Assembly (NCBI RefSeq): GCF_016735685.1
Contig: NZ_JAERRA010000001.1
Location: forward strand, 372,001 to 436,000
DNA length: 64,000 nucleotides
Reading direction: 5' to 3'
Source: Piscinibacter lacus
GTDB taxonomy: Bacteria > Pseudomonadota > Gammaproteobacteria > Burkholderiales > Burkholderiaceae_C
Shown here: positions 34,855 through 43,414 of the stretch, in pieces
Layout: every line of letters begins with the position of its first letter
Numbering within the stretch: the first letter of the stretch is position 1
Notes under the pieces: model-generated
The model's input: only the letters and a program-made list of their open reading frames with translations
Databases searched by the model: none
What the model was told of the DNA's origin: nothing
Made by a program: the position numbers and the translations under genes

Positions 34855-35814
34855 ATGCCCTTGCCGATGCTGCTCAGCCAGGAAAGATTGCGTGCCACCC
34901 GGGTCCTGATCGTCGGGGATTCGATGCTCGACCGTTACTGGTTCGGCTCGGTCGACCGGATCTCGCCTGAAGCCCCGGTGCCCGTGGTGCGCATCGGCCG
35001 CGAGGAGCTGCGCGCCGGTGGCGCCGCCAATGTGGCGCTCAATGCGCGGGCGCTCGGTGCCCAGGTCACCTTGCTCGGCCTCGTGGGCGATGACGAGCCG
35101 GCCCGCCAGCTCGCCGGGCTGATGGAGAAGGTCGGCGTGGCCTCGCGCATGCGGACCCACCCGTCCTTCCAGACCATCGTCAAGCTGCGGGTGATCGGCC
35201 GCGCGCAGCAACTGATCCGGCTGGATTTCGAGAACCATCCCGAGCCACAGGCCCTGCGCGAACTGCTCGACGATTTCGAGGCCGCGCTGCCGCAGCACGA
35301 TGTGGTGATCTTCTCGGACTACGGCAAGGGCAGCCTGGGCCATGTCGACGAGATGATCCGGCGTGCCCGCGCCGCTTCCATACCCTGCTTCGTCGACCCC
35401 AAGGGCGGCGATTACAGTCCTTACGCTGGTGCAACAGCCATCACGCCCAACCGTGCCGAGTTGCAGGCCGTGGTCGGCTTCTGGCCCAGCGAGGCCGAGC
35501 TGCACCGGCGTGCCAAGCGGCTGCGCGAGCAGCTCGCCCTGCACGCCCTGGTGCTGACGCGCTCGGAGGAGGGCATGTCGGTCTTCGACGACGCGGGCGT
35601 GCTCGACGTGCCGGCCCAGGCCCGCGAAGTCTTCGACGTGACCGGGGCCGGCGACACCGTGATCGCGACCCTCGGCACCCTGGTCGGCGCCGGCCTGCCG
35701 CTGCGCGAGGCCGTGCCCCTGGCCAACCGCGCCGGCGGCATCGTGGTCGGCAAGTTCGGCACTGCCAGCGCAAGCTGGGATGAACTCATGGCTCTGGAGG
35801 GGCCTGCGACGTGA
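34855..35814 (+). CDS. rfaE1: D-glycero-beta-D-manno-heptose-7-phosphate kinase
   Basis: 319 residues, a PfkB-type kinase. [20 protein letters not shown] with APVPVV is characteristic of the HldE kinase domain. [14 protein letters not shown] follows, and [14 protein letters not shown] carries the catalytic Asp. The C-terminal nucleotidyltransferase domain of bifunctional HldE is absent, so the adenylyl transfer must be done by a separate protein not seen here. The ATG at 34855 is chosen; 34867 is possible. It is coupled to hldD by a GTGA overlap. Confidence 0.93.
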   Translation: MPLPMLLSQERLRATRVLIVGDSMLDRYWFGSVDRISPEAPVPVVRIGREELRAGGAANVALNARALGAQVTLLGLVGDDEPARQLAGLMEKVGVASRMRTHPSFQTIVKLRVIGRAQQLIRLDFENHPEPQALRELLDDFEAALPQHDVVIFSDYGKGSLGHVDEMIRRARAASIPCFVDPKGGDYSPYAGATAITPNRAELQAVVGFWPSEAELHRRAKRLREQLALHALVLTRSEEGMSVFDDAGVLDVPAQAREVFDVTGAGDTVIATLGTLVGAGLPLREAVPLANRAGGIVVGKFGTASASWDELMALEGPAT

Positions 35815-36827
35815 AGCACATGAAGCGAGTGGTGGTGACCGGCGCAGCCGGCTTCATCGGCAGCAACCTGGTCCACCGGCTGAACGCGGCCGGCGTCGAC
35901 GACGTGATCGCCGTCGACGACCTGAGCGACGGCCCCAAGTTCGTCAACCTCGTCGGTGCGCAGCTCAGCGACTATGTCGACTACCGCGAGTTCTACGATC
36001 GCTTCGCCGCCGGCCACTACGGCCGCGTCGACGCGGTGCTGCATCAGGGCGCCTGCTCGGACACCATGCAGCACGACGGCCGTTACATGATGGACGTCAA
36101 CTACCGCTGCTCCAAGCAGCTGCTCGAAGCCTGCACGGCCCAGGGCGTGCGGTTGATCTATGCCTCGTCGGCAGCGGTCTACGGCGGGGGCTCGGTCTTC
36201 CGCGAGGAGCGTCCCTTCGAACGCCCGCTGAACGTCTACGGCTACTCCAAGTGGCTGTTCGACGAGATCGTGCGCCGCCACCTGCCGCAGTCGCGCAACC
36301 AGGTCGTCGGCCTGCGCTACTTCAACGTCTACGGCCCGCGCGAGCAGCACAAGGGCCGCATGGCCTCGGTGGCCTTCCACCACTTCAACCAGTACCGCGA
36401 GCACGGCGTCGTCAAGCTCTTCGGCGAGTACGGCGGCTATGGCCCGGGCCAGCAGCAGCGCGACTTCATCTATGTGGACGACCTCTGCGCGGTCGTCAGC
36501 TGGTTCCTCGACCACCCCGAGGCCAGCGGCATCTTCAACCTCGGCAGCGGCCGGGCCCAGCCCTTCAACGACGTGGCCGCAGCGGTCGTCAACGGCCTCG
36601 CCCGCCAGGCCGGCGGGGCCGGCGACCAGCCGCTGTCGGCCCTGGTCGAGGCCGGCAAGGTGGCCTACATCCCCTTCCCCGAGGCCCTGGTCGGCCGCTA
36701 CCAGTGCCACACCGAGGGCGATCTGTCGGCCCTGCGCGCGATCGGCTGCGACCACGTCTTCGCCGACGTGACGACCGGCGTCGGCCGCTACGTCGACTGG
36801 CTTAGCGCCCAGCTCAAGCCGGACTGA
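35811..36827 (+). CDS. hldD: ADP-L-glycero-D-manno-heptose 6-epimerase
   Basis: 338 residues. [20 protein letters not shown], then the family mark [13 protein letters not shown]; active site SSAAVYGGG and [14 protein letters not shown] (Tyr-x3-Lys); [20 protein letters not shown] is typical of HldD. It makes the L,D-heptose donor for LPS inner core. The GTG at 35811 has GGAGGGG eight bases upstream and overlaps the kinase stop; an ATG follows at 35820. The last 14 bases overlap the end of gmhA on the other strand. Confidence 0.95.
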   Translation: MKHMKRVVVTGAAGFIGSNLVHRLNAAGVDDVIAVDDLSDGPKFVNLVGAQLSDYVDYREFYDRFAAGHYGRVDAVLHQGACSDTMQHDGRYMMDVNYRCSKQLLEACTAQGVRLIYASSAAVYGGGSVFREERPFERPLNVYGYSKWLFDEIVRRHLPQSRNQVVGLRYFNVYGPREQHKGRMASVAFHHFNQYREHGVVKLFGEYGGYGPGQQQRDFIYVDDLCAVVSWFLDHPEASGIFNLGSGRAQPFNDVAAAVVNGLARQAGGAGDQPLSALVEAGKVAYIPFPEALVGRYQCHTEGDLSALRAIGCDHVFADVTTGVGRYVDWLSAQLKPD

Positions 36828-37395
36828 GGCCGACGCCGAACTGCTCCTCGATCAGGCCGCACAGGGTGTGGCCGATCAGGATGTGCGCTTCCTGGATGCG
36901 CGCGGTCGTCGGCGAGGGCACGACGATCGCGACATCGCACAAGGCCTTGAGCGCGCCGCCGTCGCGGCCGAGCAGGCCGATCACCTGCATGTCGCGACCG
37001 AGCGCGGCCTCCACGGCCTTGATGACGTTGGCCGAGCGGCCCGAGGTCGAGATGCCGACCAGCACATCGCCGGCCTGGCCCAGGCCCTCGACCTGCCGCG
37101 AGAAGACCTCCGCGAAGCTGTAGTCGTTGCCGATGCAGGTCAGGGCCGAGCTGTCGGTCGACAAGGCCATCGCGGCCAGCGGCTTGCGGTCGTGGATGAA
37201 GCGGCCCGTCAGCTCGGCGGCAAGATGCTGGCTGTCGGCCGCCGAGCCGCCGTTGCCGCAGAACATGATCTTGCGGCCGCGCCGCAGCGCCTCGGCCATC
37301 AGCCGGCCGGCGGCCTGCACCTCGGGCGCCAGCGCGTCGAGGCGGGCGAAGAGTTCACGGTGCTCGTCGAGGTTGCGGATCAGCAGGTCGGTCAT
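36814..37395 (-). CDS. gmhA: Phosphoheptose (sedoheptulose 7-phosphate) isomerase
   Basis: 193 residues with an SIS fold. Marks are [54 protein letters not shown], and a C-terminal [17 protein letters not shown]. It converts sedoheptulose 7-phosphate to D-glycero-D-manno-heptose 7-phosphate, the first step of the ADP-heptose pathway. It converges on hldD with a 14-base overlap of coding ends. With rfaE1 and hldD it gives three of the four or five steps for the heptose donor. Confidence 0.95.
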   Translation of the reverse strand: MTDLLIRNLDEHRELFARLDALAPEVQAAGRLMAEALRRGRKIMFCGNGGSAADSQHLAAELTGRFIHDRKPLAAMALSTDSSALTCIGNDYSFAEVFSRQVEGLGQAGDVLVGISTSGRSANVIKAVEAALGRDMQVIGLLGRDGGALKALCDVAIVVPSPTTARIQEAHILIGHTLCGLIEEQFGVGLSPA

Positions 37396-37513
37396 GGCGT
37401 GCGGTGGCAGGGCGGGCGAGGCGCGGATTCTCCCCTTCGCAGGTGTCGGGGACCTGCACCGCCACGCAAGCCGCGCGCCTGCGAGGCGGCCACGCGGCTA
37501 AACTGCGCCCGCC

Positions 37514-37587
37514 GCGGGTGTAGTTCAATGGCAGAACGGCAGCTTCCCAAGCTTCATACGAGGGTTCGATTCCCTTCACCCGCTCCA
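37514..37587 (+). tRNA. tRNA-Gly (anticodon CCC)
   Basis: 74 bases with encoded CCA. The acceptor GCGGGTG pairs with CACCCGC. The D-arm is GTTC–GAAC; the anticodon loop TTCCCAA gives CCC. The T-arm has GGTTCGATTCC. The anticodon stem GCAGC/GCTTC carries one C–T mismatch at the second pair, unusual but tolerable. Reads toward the convergent tRNA-Arg. Confidence 0.93.
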
Positions 37588-37758
37588 CGTCTTCGCTTGG
37601 CCTGTCTGAGCCAGGCGGCCGATCAGCCCAATCCGCAGGGCCATGCCGCATGCGGAACGTGGTGGGTCGAGCCGAGCAGGGGGTGAAAAGCGGGTGAGCT
37701 GAACATCCCGTTCCGCTGACACCACGGGCAGGCCGCGCGGGCCACCCACTTGAATCCT

Positions 37759-37833
37759 TGGTGCGACCGGCAGGAATCGAACCTGCGCCACAGCCTTCGG
37801 AGGGCTGGATGATATCCACTTCACCACGGTCGC
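37759..37833 (-). tRNA. tRNA-Arg (anticodon CCG)
   Basis: 75 bases with encoded CCA. The acceptor GCGACCG pairs with CGGTCGC. The anticodon stem CAGCC/GGCTG encloses CTCCGAA, anticodon CCG. The T-loop has GGTTCGATTCC. It is convergent with tRNA-Gly across about 170 bases that hold no gene. Confidence 0.95.
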
Positions 37834-37896
37834 TTCTGTGAGCTGTGCAGTGTAGCCGCCCGCCGACGGGCCGCGTCTCCGGCCGCCGGGGTCGGC

Positions 37897-37922
37897 TTGC
37901 GGCAGCCCTCGCTGCCTATAAT
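37897..37922 (+). promoter_or_regulatory. Possible promoter of the cytochrome c5-like gene
   Basis: A perfect -10 hexamer TATAAT is at 37917–37922. TTGCGG at 37897–37902 is 14 bases upstream, too close for a normal spacer, so the -35 is doubtful. The gene starts about 80 bases downstream. Confidence 0.4.
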
Positions 37923-37999
37923 CCGCGCGCTTTTTTGGCGGGCGCCAGACCGCTCCCGACGAGCTCCATCCCCTCTTTCAACCTGAGCAGCAAGCCCTC

Positions 38000-38530
38000 A
38001 TGAGCGCAGCGCCCCACGACGATTCCACCCCCCACGAGGGCCCGATCCGCACGCCGAAGCAACTGGTGGTGGCGGTTGTTCTCGCCTTCGTGGTGCCCAT
38101 CGCGGTCATCGTGCTGCTGGCCAACTACGTGGCCACGGCGAACAAGCCGGGCGCCGGCACCGACATCTTGGCCGAGGAAGCCGTGGCCAAGCGCCTGGAG
38201 CCGGTCGGCAAGGTGCTGGTGAAGGACGCCAGCGATGTGGCGGCGCTCAAGACGGGCGAGCAGGTCTACAACGCCGTCTGCGCCGCCTGCCACGTGGCCG
38301 GCGTGGCGAATGCGCCCAAGTTCGGCGATGTGGCCGCCTGGGCGCCGCGCATCCAGACCGGCTACGAGGCCCTGCTGAACTCGGCCCTCAAGGGCAAGGG
38401 CGCGATGGCTGCCCAGGGCGGTGGCGACTACAGCGACATCGAGATCGGCCGTGCCGTGGTGCACCTGACCAACAACGCCGGCGGCAACTTCCCGGTGCCG
38501 GCCCCGGCGGCCGCGGCTTCGGCCCCCTGA
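38000..38530 (+). CDS. Membrane-anchored cytochrome c5-family protein
   Basis: 176 residues. N-terminal TM anchor (QLVVAVVLAFVVPIAVIVLL), then a monohaem domain with CAACH (Cys94, Cys97, His98). KGKGAMAAQGGG probably supplies the axial Met, and a helix with SDIEIGRAVVHLTNNAGG follows. A Pro/Ala-rich tail ends the protein. Cytochrome c5-like proteins carry electrons in the periplasm, often to terminal oxidases or denitrification enzymes. No oxidase genes lie next to it. The ATG at 38000 is well placed for the size. Confidence 0.93.
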   Translation: MSAAPHDDSTPHEGPIRTPKQLVVAVVLAFVVPIAVIVLLANYVATANKPGAGTDILAEEAVAKRLEPVGKVLVKDASDVAALKTGEQVYNAVCAACHVAGVANAPKFGDVAAWAPRIQTGYEALLNSALKGKGAMAAQGGGDYSDIEIGRAVVHLTNNAGGNFPVPAPAAAASAP

Positions 38531-38624
38531 GGCTGCGGTGCCCGGCCCTGGCGGGCCGCGGCGATGCCCAGCAAGCCGGCCGCGTGCCGGCTTTTTCAAG
38601 CCCGCATGCCGGCCGCTTGTCGTC

Positions 38625-39164
38625 TCAGCGGGCGGCTTGCGGGCTCAGGCACAGGCCATGGGCCTGCAGCAGATCGGCATGGCGGGTTTCCGCCAGCGAC
38701 CAGGCAGCGGCCAGCAGGGCATCGGCCGCGGCATGCATGTCGGCCGAGCGGACCAGGCCCAGGCCCAGGGCGGTGTCGAGGAAGAGCCGGCCCTGCTCGT
38801 CGCTCCAGGCCTGGCGCACCGGGCCGGCGTCCAGGCCGGTGTGGGTCTGCACGCGCCAGCCGCCTTCGGCACCGGTCGCCTGCACGCCGAGGATCCACGG
38901 TGCGGCTTCAAGCTCGACATAGACCCGCTGCGGCCCGTTCTGGAAGAACCAGGCGCCGTCCGCATCGGCCGCGTAGTTGCGGCCGATGAAGGCGATCAGG
39001 CCGGCATGTTCCAGCCGGCTGCCCTTGGGCTGCGGGAAGCGGCCGGCGGCCTGGCAGGCGTCGTCGCGCAGGTACCAGTCGCCGCGCGCATCCAGGCCCA
39101 GCCAGCCGCGGCAGGCGGGCACCGCGGGCCATTTGCGCAGGGCGGCTTCGACGCTGGCATCCAT
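38625..39164 (-). CDS. Conserved hypothetical protein
   Basis: 179 residues, soluble, no signal peptide or TM. Distinct segments are WPAVPACRGWLGLDARGDWY, FIGRNYAADADGAWFFQNG and PQRVYVELEAAPWIL, followed by a C-terminal helical part. I do not recognise a functional family, although the Trp- and Gly-rich pattern looks conserved. It is 13 bases after the YheT-like gene on the same strand and is likely in the same operon with the SnoaL-like gene. A function cannot be assigned. Confidence 0.7.
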   Translation of the reverse strand: MDASVEAALRKWPAVPACRGWLGLDARGDWYLRDDACQAAGRFPQPKGSRLEHAGLIAFIGRNYAADADGAWFFQNGPQRVYVELEAAPWILGVQATGAEGGWRVQTHTGLDAGPVRQAWSDEQGRLFLDTALGLGLVRSADMHAAADALLAAAWSLAETRHADLLQAHGLCLSPQAAR

Positions 39165-39177
39165 GGGCCGGTCCGGT

Positions 39178-40191
39178 TCAGCCGCCGGCGCCGGCTTCGT
39201 GCATCCAGGCCATCACCGCCTCGGGCAGGCCCAGCACATGGCCGGGAAAGCGGCCGGCCGGGAAGCCGACATGGCCGCCGGTCGGCGGTTGCCACAGCGT
39301 GACCCAGGGCCCGACCTCGTGCCGGCCCGGCAGGCTGTCGCCAGGCACGAAGGGGTCGTTGCGCGCATTCAGCACCAGGGCCGGCAGGCGGATCTGCGCC
39401 AGCCGCGGCTGCGAGGACGCACGCGCCCAGTAGTCCTCCGTGTCGCGAAAGCCGTGCAGCGGCGCGGTGAACACATTGTCGAAGTCGTAGAGGTCGCGCG
39501 CGGCCAGCAGCCGCTCGCGGTCGAACAGGCCGGGATGCTGGGCCAGCTTGGCCAGGGCCTTGGGCTTCATCGTGCGCAGGAACATGCGCGTGTAGACCAG
39601 CCGGTTGAAGCCGCGGCCGATGGCATGGCCGCCGGCGGCCAGGTCGATCGGCGAGGACAGCGCGGCCACCGCCGCAGCCGTCGCGCGGGCGCTGTCGCCG
39701 GCCTCCTGCGCCCAGCGCAGCAGGGCATTGCCGCCGAGCGAGACGCCGATCACCGCCAGCGGCGCCGCGCTGCGCGCGCGCAGACGCGCCAGCACCCAGC
39801 CGATCTCGGCATGGTCGCCCGAGTGGTAGGCCCGCGGCGCCAGGTTCAGCTCGCCCGAGCAGCCGCGGAAATGCGGCACCACGTAATGCCAGCCGCGCGC
39901 CCGCGCCCAGTGCGCAAAGGCCAGTGCGTAATGGCTGCGCGAGGAGCCCTCCAGGCCGTGGAAGAGCACCAGCCAGGGGGCATCCGGCGCGGTGCCGGGC
40001 GCATCGCTGAAGTCCAGGTCGATGAAGTCGCCGTCGGGCGTGGTCCAGCGCTCGCGCCGGTAGCTCGGCGGCGGACCAAGGTAGGACCGCGAGCCCAGGG
40101 CCGGCCAGATCGTCTGCAGATGCCCGCCCAGCGCACCGCGGCCGGCCAGCCAGCGCGGGGCATGCGGGGTGGCGCGGGCGGCGCCCTTCAA
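39178..40191 (-). CDS. YheT-family alpha/beta hydrolase
   Basis: About 337 residues. GGHLQTIWPAL is the family N-terminal mark. The fold shows VLFHGLEGSSRSHYALAFA, PHFRGCSGELN, the nucleophile elbow GVSLGGNALLRW, an Asp in NARNDPFVPG, and a His in GGHVGFP. YheT-like hydrolases are widespread esterases of unknown substrate. A TTG at 40191 overlaps the upstream stop (TTGA) and gives the start used here; there is no strong ribosome site. The protein is coupled to the SnoaL-like gene. Confidence 0.87.
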   Translation of the reverse strand: MKGAARATPHAPRWLAGRGALGGHLQTIWPALGSRSYLGPPPSYRRERWTTPDGDFIDLDFSDAPGTAPDAPWLVLFHGLEGSSRSHYALAFAHWARARGWHYVVPHFRGCSGELNLAPRAYHSGDHAEIGWVLARLRARSAAPLAVIGVSLGGNALLRWAQEAGDSARATAAAVAALSSPIDLAAGGHAIGRGFNRLVYTRMFLRTMKPKALAKLAQHPGLFDRERLLAARDLYDFDNVFTAPLHGFRDTEDYWARASSQPRLAQIRLPALVLNARNDPFVPGDSLPGRHEVGPWVTLWQPPTGGHVGFPAGRFPGHVLGLPEAVMAWMHEAGAGG

Positions 40192-40634
40192 TGCAGCACC
40201 ATCGGCCGGTCCAGCGGGCCGGGCGCACCGGCTGCGGCGGCCGGCATCGGGCTGGCGTGATGCAGCACCATGCGCCAGCCCTGCGGGGTCAGCAGGTAGA
40301 CATTGCTGGCGAGGGCCTGGACCTGCCGGGCCTCGCGGCCGCCGCCGAGACGGACCTGCTCCAGCACCTGGTGCACGACGAGTTCCTCGCCGCGCAGGCG
40401 CTGCACCGTCGCGGGCTGCACATCGACCGGCCCGCGCGAGAAGATCTCGCCGAAGGACGCCCGGATCGCCTCCAGCCCCTGCAGCGCCGGGCCGCCGGGG
40501 TGGATGCAGCAGACCGCCTCCTCCTCGGCCCACAGGGCCATCAGCTTCTCCAGGTCGCCGGTCTGCATGGCTTCATAGAAGCTCGCCTCGACATCGTCGG
40601 GCGTCAGGGGCAGGACCGGGGGCGGGACAGGCAT
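40188..40634 (-). CDS. SnoaL-like (NTF2 fold) protein
   Basis: 148 residues. The N-terminal helix (VEASFYEAMQTGDLEKLMALWAEE) and CCIHPGGPALQGLEAIRASF form the NTF2-like cone, with strands VDVQPATVQRL and QALASNVYLL. Members are ketosteroid isomerase-like or DUF4440 proteins with varied roles. It starts about 60 bases from the divergent ECF sigma factor gene and is coupled to the YheT-like gene. Confidence 0.82.
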   Translation of the reverse strand: MPVPPPVLPLTPDDVEASFYEAMQTGDLEKLMALWAEEEAVCCIHPGGPALQGLEAIRASFGEIFSRGPVDVQPATVQRLRGEELVVHQVLEQVRLGGGREARQVQALASNVYLLTPQGWRMVLHHASPMPAAAAGAPGPLDRPMVLH

Positions 40635-40694
40635 GGCAGAGCGGCATTGTAGGAAGCCCGTCCCGGCGAGTCCGTCTCCCTAGAATCGCGGCCC

Positions 40695-41324
40695 ATGCAA
40701 GCCCTGCCCCCCAGCGACTGGAGCGAACGCAGCCATGCCCTGGCCGCCCTGCTGGCCCAGGTGGGCTTGGGCAATCGCCTTGCTTTCCAGGAGCTGTATC
40801 GCCTGACCGCGCCGCATCTCTTCGCCGTGGTGCTGCGTATCCAAGGCAACCGAAGCCTCGCCGAGGATGTTTTGCAGGACGTCTACGTCAATGTCTGGCG
40901 CGCCGCCCGGACTTTCGATGCCCAGCGTAGCCAGCCACTGACCTGGCTGGGCAGCATCGCGCGCCACCGCGCCATCGACAGCCTGCGCCGGCAGCAGACC
41001 CAGCCTGACACCGTGCCGATGGAGGTCTTCGACCTGCCGCCGGGCGAGGACGAGCGCGCCCCGGCCGACGAGCTTGCCAGCGCCGAACCCGGCCCGCTTG
41101 AACTGCTGGAGCGGGCCGGCCGCGCCCGCGCCCTGCAAGACTGCATGCAGGCCCTGCGGCCCGAGCAGCAGCAGGGCCTGGCCCTGGCCTTCTACCAGGG
41201 CCTGTCGCACAGCGAAGTGGCCCAGCACCTCGGCCAGCCCCTGGGCACCGTCAAGAGCTGGCTGCGCCGCGGCCTGCTGGCCCTGCGGAACTGCCTCGAC
41301 CGCGCCGCCGAGCGCGAGCACTGA
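40695..41324 (+). CDS. ECF-type RNA polymerase sigma factor
   Basis: 209 residues. Region 2 includes AFQELYRLTAPHLFAVVLRI and LAEDVLQDVYVNVWRAARTF with PLTWLGSIARHRAIDSLRR. Region 4 has LALAFYQGLSHSEVAQHLGQ and GTVKSWLRRGLLALR. The length fits sigma-70 ECF factors paired with RskA-like anti-sigmas, and such a gene follows eight bases after the stop. A TAGAAT hexamer (40681–40686) ends eight bases before the ATG, which suggests a leaderless or near-leaderless transcript. Confidence 0.93.
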   Translation: MQALPPSDWSERSHALAALLAQVGLGNRLAFQELYRLTAPHLFAVVLRIQGNRSLAEDVLQDVYVNVWRAARTFDAQRSQPLTWLGSIARHRAIDSLRRQQTQPDTVPMEVFDLPPGEDERAPADELASAEPGPLELLERAGRARALQDCMQALRPEQQQGLALAFYQGLSHSEVAQHLGQPLGTVKSWLRRGLLALRNCLDRAAEREH

Positions 41325-41331
41325 ACCGGCC

Positions 41332-42108
41332 ATGGACTACGGACGCCCGCTTCTTGCCGACCGCCTGGCGGCCGAGTACGTGCTCGGCACCCTGCGCGGC
41401 CCGGCGCGGCGCCGCTTCCAGGCCCTGCTGGCGGGCCATCCGGCCCTGCGCGCCGCGGTGCGCGGCTGGGAGGCGCGCCTGCTGCCCTTCGGCGTCAGCG
41501 TCCCGCCGGTCGAGCCGCCGCCGCATGTGTGGTCAGCCATCGAGCAGCGTGCTTTCCCGGCCGATCGACCCGCCACCGCGCCGCCGCGCTGGTGGCAGCG
41601 CCTGGGCCTGTGGCAGGGCCTGAGCGCGGCCGGCCTCGCGGCGGTCGTGCTGCTGCTCTCGGCGCGCGGCCCCCTGGCACCCGAGCCCCCGGCGCCGCTG
41701 GCCGAGGCGCCCCCGCCTCCGCGGCTGGCCGAGCTGCCCGCCGCGCCGCCGCTGGCCTCGCCCCCCCTGCTGCTGGTGCTGGATCCCCAGGCCGCGCCGG
41801 CCGGCCGCCGCCTGCCCGTGCTGCGCTTTGCCGCTGCGCTGAGCGCCGACGGGCGCGCCCTGGTGCTGCGGCCGCTGACCGAGGCGCGTCTGGCGCCGGA
41901 CCGTGCGCTGGAACTGTGGGCCGTGCCCGCGGCGGGCGCGCCGCGCTCGCTGGGCCTGGTGTCGGTGGACGATGGCACCACCGTCCTGCAGGCGCTGCAA
42001 GTCGAGGGCACGAGCGCCCTCGCCATCAGCCTGGAGCCCGCGGGCGGATCGCCGACCGGCGCACCCACCGGCCCGGTGCTGGCCGTCGGCGCGCTGCCGC
42101 CGCGCTGA
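41332..42108 (+). CDS. Anti-sigma factor (RskA-like)
   Basis: 258 residues. N-terminal cytoplasmic helices (LAAEYVLGTLRGPARRRFQALL) resemble the anti-sigma domain of RskA-like proteins. There is one TM (GLSAAGLAAVVLLLSA) and a periplasmic C-terminal domain with ALELWAVPAAGAPRSLGLVS, as in anti-sigma-K factors. It probably binds the ECF sigma encoded just upstream and releases it upon an envelope signal. A proline-rich linker lies between the TM and the C-terminal domain. No catalytic residue for proteolysis is seen. Confidence 0.9.
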   Translation: MDYGRPLLADRLAAEYVLGTLRGPARRRFQALLAGHPALRAAVRGWEARLLPFGVSVPPVEPPPHVWSAIEQRAFPADRPATAPPRWWQRLGLWQGLSAAGLAAVVLLLSARGPLAPEPPAPLAEAPPPPRLAELPAAPPLASPPLLLVLDPQAAPAGRRLPVLRFAAALSADGRALVLRPLTEARLAPDRALELWAVPAAGAPRSLGLVSVDDGTTVLQALQVEGTSALAISLEPAGGSPTGAPTGPVLAVGALPPR

Positions 42109-42360
42109 GGCCTGCCAGGGCGCCGCGGCCACCCGGCCGCCGCGCCGGCATGCTGCCGTGCCGCCATGCGGGCCGGCCGCGGCAGTCATCCACCCGCGCG
42201 AGGCGTGACACATGCCACGCCCGCCGGGCGCGCTTGCAAGTCCTTGCATCCAGCCTGCATCCGGGATCGGCGTGGCGTCGTTGTGTTGGTGTCAGGGCAT
42301 GAGCCTGTGCCCGACGTCCCACCCGACACCCTGTCCGACATCCCGGAGTCTCCGCAAGCC

Positions 42361-42900
42361 ATGAGCAAGTTCCTCGTCCTCCCGGTGGCCGCTGCCGCCC
42401 TGCTGTCCGCCTGTGCCGCGCTGACAGGCCCCGCCCCCGTGGACAACGCCGCCCTGCCCGAGGCCGTGCGCGCCCCGGCCGGCACCAAGCAGCTCGCGGT
42501 CCACATCGTCGACGACGGCAAGATCACCTACGAGTGCCGCGAGAAGGCCGATGCCAAGGGCAGCTACGCCTGGGTCTTCGTCGGTCCCGACGCCGCGCTG
42601 AAGGTGGACGGCAAGTCGGTCGGCAAGTACTACGGCCCGCCGGCCACCTGGCTGTCCAACGACGGCTCCAAGGTCACCGGCAAGCAGCTTGCCGTCGCGT
42701 CCAACGGCGCGGCCAACATCCCGCTGCAACTGGTGGAAGCCACTTCGGTCGGCGGCGACGGCCTGCTCAAGCCCGTCAGCCACATCCAGCGCCTGAAGAC
42801 CGTGGGCGGCATCGCGCCGGCCAAGACCTGCGACGCCGCCAGCAAGGGCGCCAAGGAAATCGTCGGCTACAAGGCCGACTACGTGTACTACACGCGCTGA
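42361..42900 (+). CDS. DUF3455-family lipoprotein
   Basis: 179 residues. Signal with lipobox LLSAC (Cys18). The domain then has TYECREKADAKGSYAWVFVG, KYYGPPATWLSNDGSKVTGK and VSHIQRLKTVGGIAPAKTCD, all typical of DUF3455. No function is established for this family. It is the next plus-strand gene after the sigma/anti-sigma pair, separated by about 250 bases. A link to the ECF regulon is possible. The ATG at 42361 is the start that gives a proper signal peptide. Confidence 0.87.
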   Translation: MSKFLVLPVAAAALLSACAALTGPAPVDNAALPEAVRAPAGTKQLAVHIVDDGKITYECREKADAKGSYAWVFVGPDAALKVDGKSVGKYYGPPATWLSNDGSKVTGKQLAVASNGAANIPLQLVEATSVGGDGLLKPVSHIQRLKTVGGIAPAKTCDAASKGAKEIVGYKADYVYYTR

Positions 42901-42977
42901 GCCCCCGCCGGGCCGCTGGCCGGCCCGGTGCTTCGGTCGATCGGGCGCGCAGGGCGCGGGCGATCGGTCCGGCAATC

Positions 42978-42999
42978 CACGCCGCCTTCGGGCGGCGTG
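42978..42999. terminator. UUCG-capped hairpin between convergent genes
   Basis: CACGCCGCC (42978–42986) pairs with GGCGGCGTG (42991–42999) around a TTCG tetraloop (42987–42990): a nine-bp GC-rich stem. It lies between the DUF3455 gene and a convergent small gene, a typical place for a bidirectional terminator. No strong U-tract on either side. Confidence 0.55.
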
Positions 43000-43072
43000 T
43001 TCACGTGCGGGGCCCGGTCGATGCCGGCTCGGCGCCGGTCGCATCGACCCGGCGCGCCCAGGGCCTCGGGCC

Positions 43073-43306
43073 TCAGCAGCGGCCGGAGCGGCGGCTGCGC
43101 GGTTGCAGCTTGTCCAACTCGGCCAGGCGTTCCTTGAGCAGCAGCATCAGCGTGCGGGCATGCTCGACGGGCAGGCGCAGCGTGCTGTCGGCGCTGTCTT
43201 CGCCCGCCTTGCGCGGCAGCACCAGGGCCTGCAGGGCGATGTCGATCGCGCCCTTGTCGTGGCGGGCGGAGACGAGGCGCTGCACCTCGATGTCATAGGT
43301 CTTCAC
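43073..43306 (-). CDS. Small conserved hypothetical protein
   Basis: 77 residues, mostly helical, with a charged C-terminus. It begins (GTG at 43306) with KTYDIEVQRLVSARHDKGAI and contains ARTLMLLLKERLAELDKLQP. No signal peptide, TM or known motif. The GTG start gives a complete, compact protein; a longer frame continues upstream but overlaps the divergent gene region without support. I do not recognise the family. Confidence 0.55.
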   Translation of the reverse strand: MKTYDIEVQRLVSARHDKGAIDIALQALVLPRKAGEDSADSTLRLPVEHARTLMLLLKERLAELDKLQPRSRRSGRC

Positions 43307-43414
43307 GGACGGGCTCGGTGGCTGGAATGGTGCCGATTGTCGGAGCCTGCGGGCCGGGCCGGCCGCGGCTTTGGGCATGATCCCGGCCTGCCTGCTTCTT
43401 CCGCCCGCGCTGCC

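Noticed and set aside
37588..37758. Possible integration site between the convergent tRNA genes
   Set aside because: No integrase, no repeated tRNA end and no change in gene content were seen; flanking genes look like core genome.
37355..37819. Minus-strand ORF containing GIEPSYEAWEAAVLPLNYT
   Set aside because: This is a well-known false gene: the peptide arises from reading the antisense strand of tRNA-Gly. The region contains tRNA-Gly itself.
37928..37937. T-run after GCGCGC as a terminator
   Set aside because: There is no stable stem directly before the run, and it lies between a -10 element and the cytochrome gene, where termination would make no sense.
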